Source of the DNA: Clostridiales bacterium
GTDB lineage: Bacteria; Bacillota; Clostridia; Lachnospirales; WQUN01
Length of the DNA stretch: 9,164 bases
Assembly: GCA_031273705.1 (NCBI GenBank)
Contig: JAISRJ010000221.1
Span: 1-9,164, forward strand
Direction of reading: 5' to 3'
The notes under the pieces are model-generated. The model did no database searches, was not told the origin of the DNA, and saw only the letters and a program-made list of their open reading frames with translations. Below are positions 6,980 to 9,164 of the stretch, one piece after another (within the stretch, counting starts at the first letter, position 1; every line of letters begins with the position of its first letter). The translations under genes and the position numbers were made by a program.

Positions 6980-7603
6980 CTACTGGAAATTATTCTCAAC
7001 TTTATCACTCGGTAAATTTTCGGGGATTTTTTCGTTAGAAGTCTTTCTATTAAATAAATTCATGGCGTGTTTCCCGCCGTGTTTTAAGATCGATAAAACG
7101 GCGTCACCGGCTATGGTCACACCACGTTCTATTACTTCATTATCTTCTTTCGCGAATCTGTCCAGCACATAATCATGTAATGTTATTGCAGCCGGCTTTA
7201 ATCCAATTCCGACACGCACCCTCAAAAACTCATCCGTCCCAAGGCAGGCGATAATGCTTTTCATTCCGTTATGTCCGCCCGCGCTGCCTCTTTCGCGTAT
7301 GCGAATGTCGCCAAGCGGAAGAGCCACGTCGTCAAAAATCACAATTACATCCTTCGGCGCTAATTTGTAAAACCCCAATATGTCTCTTACGGCGTTACCG
7401 CTGTTATTCATAAATGTCTGCGGCTTTACCAGTAAAACCCGTTCATCTTCCAAAAAGCCCTCACCAACCCGGCTTAGAAATTTTGCTTTTGACACACTGA
7501 TGCCATTCGCCCCAGCCAATTTATTTATGACCTCAAACCCGGTATTATGCCGTGTACCTTTATATTGCTTTTCGGGATTCCCCAACCCGACTATAACCCG
7601 CAT
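6980..7603 (-). CDS. pth: Peptidyl-tRNA hydrolase
   Basis: This 207-residue cytosolic enzyme cleaves peptidyl-tRNA released from stalled ribosomes, recycling tRNA. Family features in order are VGLGNPEKQY (5-14) with Asn9, the catalytic His19 in GTRHNTGFE, the KPQTFMNNSG segment (60-69), Asp92 in IFDDVALPLG, and GSAGGHNGMKS (106-116) with His111 and Asn112. These match the Escherichia coli active-site residues Asn10, His20, Asp93 and Asn114. A polar tail of about 20 residues after the conserved core makes it slightly longer than the usual 185-195. ATG 7601-7603 is preceded by AGGAGA with 8-nt spacing. In Bacillus the neighbour is also mfd, but with the small gene fin between; here the 76-bp gap is too short for fin. 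Confidence 0.97.
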   Translation of the reverse strand: MRVIVGLGNPEKQYKGTRHNTGFEVINKLAGANGISVSKAKFLSRVGEGFLEDERVLLVKPQTFMNNSGNAVRDILGFYKLAPKDVIVIFDDVALPLGDIRIRERGSAGGHNGMKSIIACLGTDEFLRVRVGIGLKPAAITLHDYVLDRFAKEDNEVIERGVTIAGDAVLSILKHGGKHAMNLFNRKTSNEKIPENLPSDKVENNFQ

Positions 7604-7652
7604 AAGATTGCTCTCCTATCTTTTGCCAAACTTACAATAAAGCCCTGCGCTT

Positions 7653-7674
7653 CAGCGCTGAGGATATGGCGCTG
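7653..7674 (-). other. Small hairpin in the pth leader
   Basis: CAGCGC (7653-7658) pairs with GCGCTG (7669-7674) around a 10-nt loop. The same GCGC can instead pair with GCGC at 7647-7650 around a TTCA tetraloop, so two mutually exclusive structures are possible in the pth leader RNA. On the plus strand the longer hairpin is followed by TTTTGTTGTT, but no plus-strand gene needs a terminator here. Confidence 0.3.
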
Positions 7675-7743
7675 TTTTGTTGTTACAACCAAACTTTTAA
7701 GTATTATAAATCACGCCGGTATTCAAAAAATCCTCTTGTCTTT

Positions 7744-7773
7744 AGTATAACACAAATCGGACGCGCCAGACAA
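7744..7773 (-). promoter_or_regulatory. Promoter of the pth-mfd unit
   Basis: The minus strand reads TGTTATACT, an extended -10 (hexamer 7744-7749), with TTGTCT (7768-7773), a 4/6 -35 match, at 18-bp spacing. Transcription would begin near 7737, about 134 nt before the pth start. Another TATAAT at 7703-7708 has no good -35. Confidence 0.55.
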
Positions 7774-7918
7774 TCAAAAAAATACAACGGGCAGGGTAGC
7801 GGCATTTACTTTTTAAGCCTAAAATTCTCCGGTAAGTCAGGCGCGCATCGACACGCGGGTGATACATTAATAGTACAAATTCCCCACGCAAGAGGGCAGT
7901 AAACACGGTGAGCGTAAC

Positions 7919-7954
7919 AAAAAAAGTAAACTGCGAGGTACTATGCAGTTTACT
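7919..7954 (-). terminator. Intrinsic terminator of the repeat-protein gene
   Basis: AGTAAACTGC (7925-7934) and GCAGTTTACT (7945-7954) make a perfect 10-bp stem with a 10-nt loop. On the minus strand the stem is followed by TTTTTT. It begins 12 bp after the stop codon at 7967-7969. Confidence 0.92.
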
Positions 7955-7966
7955 AAATACAATTGT

Positions 7967-9164
7967 TTAGTATTGATTATGTCGTCTCGCTCTTACTCTC
8001 GCTTTGCGTTTCTTGTTCTTAAATCCAGTGTAAAGTCCACACACAGCCGCTAATTGAAAAAATATAACAAGCAATATCAGCGAATTATTCTCTCTGGTAT
8101 GCGGATTTGATTTATCATCGTCTGGTACAAATTCAAGCGACGCCTCCGGTTCCGGTATGGGTTCCGGGTTTATCTCGTCAGTCGATTCATTTAATACAGG
8201 CTCGTAAGGCTCATATGGCACAGGTTCCGGGCTTATCTCCTCAGTCGATTCATTTAATACAGGCAGATAAGGCACAGGTTCCACATCACCCGAAGTATTC
8301 ACTTCTCCAGAACCGCTTACATTTATACTATTCGATCCGTCCGTGTTTTTGTCAACGGTGACAGACCCATCGACATTAGCGGAAACATTTATATTAATTT
8401 TATCGAATATATCCTTTATGATTTGTGAAGGTCTAAAGCCAACCGGAGTATATGTAGTTTGGCTTTGTTCCTGCTTCGGTGTCGGCATAGGCGTAGGTGT
8501 CGCTGTATCCGTATTGCCACCGTATGTAGTATCATAATTTGGATAGTATTTAGAGTAATCATAACCGGGATAGTAATTAGAGTAATCATAGCCAGGATAG
8601 TAGTTGATGTAATCATAGCTGGGATAAGCGCCGGTATCTTGAGTGTTACTTTGTTCCGGTTCCGGTGTCGCAGTCGCAACACCGTATATAGTATCATAAT
8701 TTGGATAGTATTTAGGGTAATCGTAAGCGGGATAAGCGCCGGTATCAATGCAGGCATCGTTAGTTTCACTTGGCTGCGGTGCCTGTGTCGCCGTATCCGT
8801 AATACCACCGTATTCATCATCATCTGGATAGTAATTAGGATAATCCGGATAATAGCTAGGATAATCTGGATAATAAGTAGGGTAATCCGGATAATAGCTA
8901 GGATAATCTGGATAGTTAGTAGGATAATCCGGATAATAGCTAGGATAATCTGGATAGTAAGTAGGATAATTATTGCCGGTGTCGTTTGTTTCACTTGACT
9001 GCGGAGGCTGTGTCGACGTATCCGTACTACCACCGTATTCATCATCATCTGGATAGTAATTAGGATAATCCGGATAATAGCTAGGATAATCTGGATAGTT
9101 AGTAGGGTAATCCGGATAATAGCTAGGATAATCTGGATAGTTAGTAGGATAATTATTGCAGGTA
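7967..9164 (-). CDS. Tyr/Pro/Asp-repeat putative surface protein, C-terminal 398 codons (start beyond window)
   Basis: The frame of the stop at 7967-7969 stays open to the right edge, so ATG 8486-8488 is internal. Numbering from the first visible codon (9161-9163): module A 1-45, module B 46-120, module C 121-161 and module D 162-216 are Tyr/Pro-rich. A and B consist of YPDYP heptads (YPDYPSY, YPDYPTN), each ending YYPDDDEYGG. C and D are diverged, with YYPNYDTxYG ends. B, C and the C-terminal part begin with a TDT linker; D begins VATAT. Residues 217-256 hold a TPTPMPTPKQEQ linker; 257-296 are Asn/Ser/Gly/Val-rich; 297-345 are Pro/Glu repeats (PVLNESTEEISPEP). NPHTR (353-357) precedes a hydrophobic segment (about 361-380) and a very basic tail (KNKKRKARVRARR), the layout of a sortase sorting signal although the Gly is replaced. 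Cell-wall or membrane anchoring is inferred; the N-terminus is unseen and no catalytic domain is visible. Confidence 0.88.
   Translation of the reverse strand, partial: TCNNYPTNYPDYPSYYPDYPTNYPDYPSYYPDYPNYYPDDDEYGGSTDTSTQPPQSSETNDTGNNYPTYYPDYPSYYPDYPTNYPDYPSYYPDYPTYYPDYPSYYPDYPNYYPDDDEYGGITDTATQAPQPSETNDACIDTGAYPAYDYPKYYPNYDTIYGVATATPEPEQSNTQDTGAYPSYDYINYYPGYDYSNYYPGYDYSKYYPNYDTTYGGNTDTATPTPMPTPKQEQSQTTYTPVGFRPSQIIKDIFDKININVSANVDGSVTVDKNTDGSNSINVSGSGEVNTSGDVEPVPYLPVLNESTEEISPEPVPYEPYEPVLNESTDEINPEPIPEPEASLEFVPDDDKSNPHTRENNSLILLVIFFQLAAVCGLYTGFKNKKRKARVRARRHNQY
8093..8107 (-). other. NPHTR, degenerate sortase-like motif
   Basis: The codons AAT CCG CAT ACC AGA encode NPHTR just before the terminal hydrophobic segment and basic tail. 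Related motifs such as NPxTG and NPQTN are known sortase sites. AGA differs by one transition from GGA, which would give NPHTG. Whether a sortase accepts it is unknown; the protein may simply be membrane-anchored. Confidence 0.45.
8162..8264 (-). repeat. Two 40-bp direct repeats in the acidic Pro/Glu stretch
   Basis: Positions 8162-8201 and 8225-8264 match at 38 of 40 bases with a 63-bp period (21 codons). They encode PVLNESTDEINPE and PVLNESTEEISPE. The near-identity suggests a recent in-frame duplication. Confidence 0.9.
8805..9164 (-). repeat. 225-bp macro-repeat built from 21/42-bp heptad units
   Basis: Copy 8805-9029 is followed by a second copy from 9030 to the window edge. Both start with the bases encoding DDDEYGG and continue through alternating 21-bp units that encode YPDYPSY and YPDYPTN. 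The visible part of the second copy aligns almost base for base but lacks one 42-bp unit: four YPDYP in the 9030 copy, six in the 8805 copy. All lengths are multiples of 3, so the frame is kept. Confidence 0.9.

Larger units (their letters stand above)
7604..7966. other. 363-bp intergenic region before pth
   Basis: No credible gene is seen. From right to left it holds the terminator of the repeat-protein gene (7919-7954), about 140 bp without recognisable features, the pth promoter (7744-7773), and a leader of about 134 nt with a small GC-rich hairpin. Short plus-strand open frames here lack ribosome binding sites and recognisable protein features. Confidence 0.65.

Noticed and set aside
7604..7902. 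Plus-strand open frames of 67-86 codons over the pth start and leader
   Set aside because: They overlap pth or its promoter in antisense and lack ribosome binding sites and recognisable protein features.
7967..8488. 173-codon gene starting at ATG 8486-8488
   Set aside because: The same frame continues open upstream to the window edge with related sequence, and no ribosome binding site precedes this ATG. It is an internal Met in a Thr-Pro linker.
8459..8998. 179-codon plus-strand open frame across the repeats
   Set aside because: This is the antisense shadow of the repeat gene. It has Ile/Arg-biased composition, no ribosome binding site and no promoter.
8416..9048. 210-codon minus-strand open frame, rich in Ile, Leu, Thr and Arg
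   Set aside because: It is a shifted reading of the 21-bp repeats, which stay open in several frames because the same unit recurs. The other minus frame gives YPDYP repeats continuous with a sensible C-terminus and terminator.
8520..9164. Possible CRISPR array, because of regular short repeats
   Set aside because: The repeats are contiguous 21-bp coding units with no unique spacers, and they translate into a coherent peptide repeat.

Overview
The window reads as a chromosomal segment of a low- to moderate-GC Gram-positive anaerobe, probably a Clostridia-type Bacillota. This is inferred from AGGAGG-like ribosome binding sites, a TTG start, short U-tailed intrinsic terminators, the adjacent pth-mfd pair, a GH67 enzyme with an AraC regulator, and a C-terminal wall-sorting-like tail on a repeat protein. 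No rRNA, tRNA, CRISPR array, transposase or phage gene was seen. All genes but one lie on the minus strand, so the minus-strand transcription order runs from high to low coordinates.

Right end (7967-9164): the C-terminal 398 codons of a large Tyr/Pro/Asp-rich repeat protein whose start lies beyond the edge. Reading the minus strand in the frame of its stop codon gives YPDYP heptads in modules joined by TDT-type linkers, then an Asn/Ser/Gly-rich stretch, an acidic Pro/Glu repeat, an NPHTR motif, a hydrophobic segment and a very basic tail. The apparent ATG at 8486-8488 is internal. A strong terminator (7919-7954) follows.

Middle (3394-7603): pth (peptidyl-tRNA hydrolase) and mfd (transcription-repair coupling factor), a housekeeping pair probably co-transcribed from a promoter near 7744-7773. 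A GC-rich hairpin (3365-3385) separates mfd from a convergent small plus-strand gene (3066-3359), which encodes a Cys-pair, zinc-ribbon-like protein and starts with TTG after a strong Shine-Dalgarno.

Left part (1-2711): a zinc-ribbon protein with four predicted membrane segments, closed by an intrinsic terminator; an AraC-family regulator with cupin-like N-terminus and two C-terminal helix-turn-helix motifs; and the first 306 codons of a GH67 alpha-glucuronidase, cut by the window edge. The regulator lies directly upstream of the glucuronidase and probably controls use of glucuronoxylan-derived oligosaccharides. A hairpin with a U-rich tail lies in the 134-bp gap between them.

The least ordinary part is the repeat protein. 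Two adjacent copies of its large module differ by exactly one 42-bp in-frame unit, a pattern expected of a length-variable surface protein.
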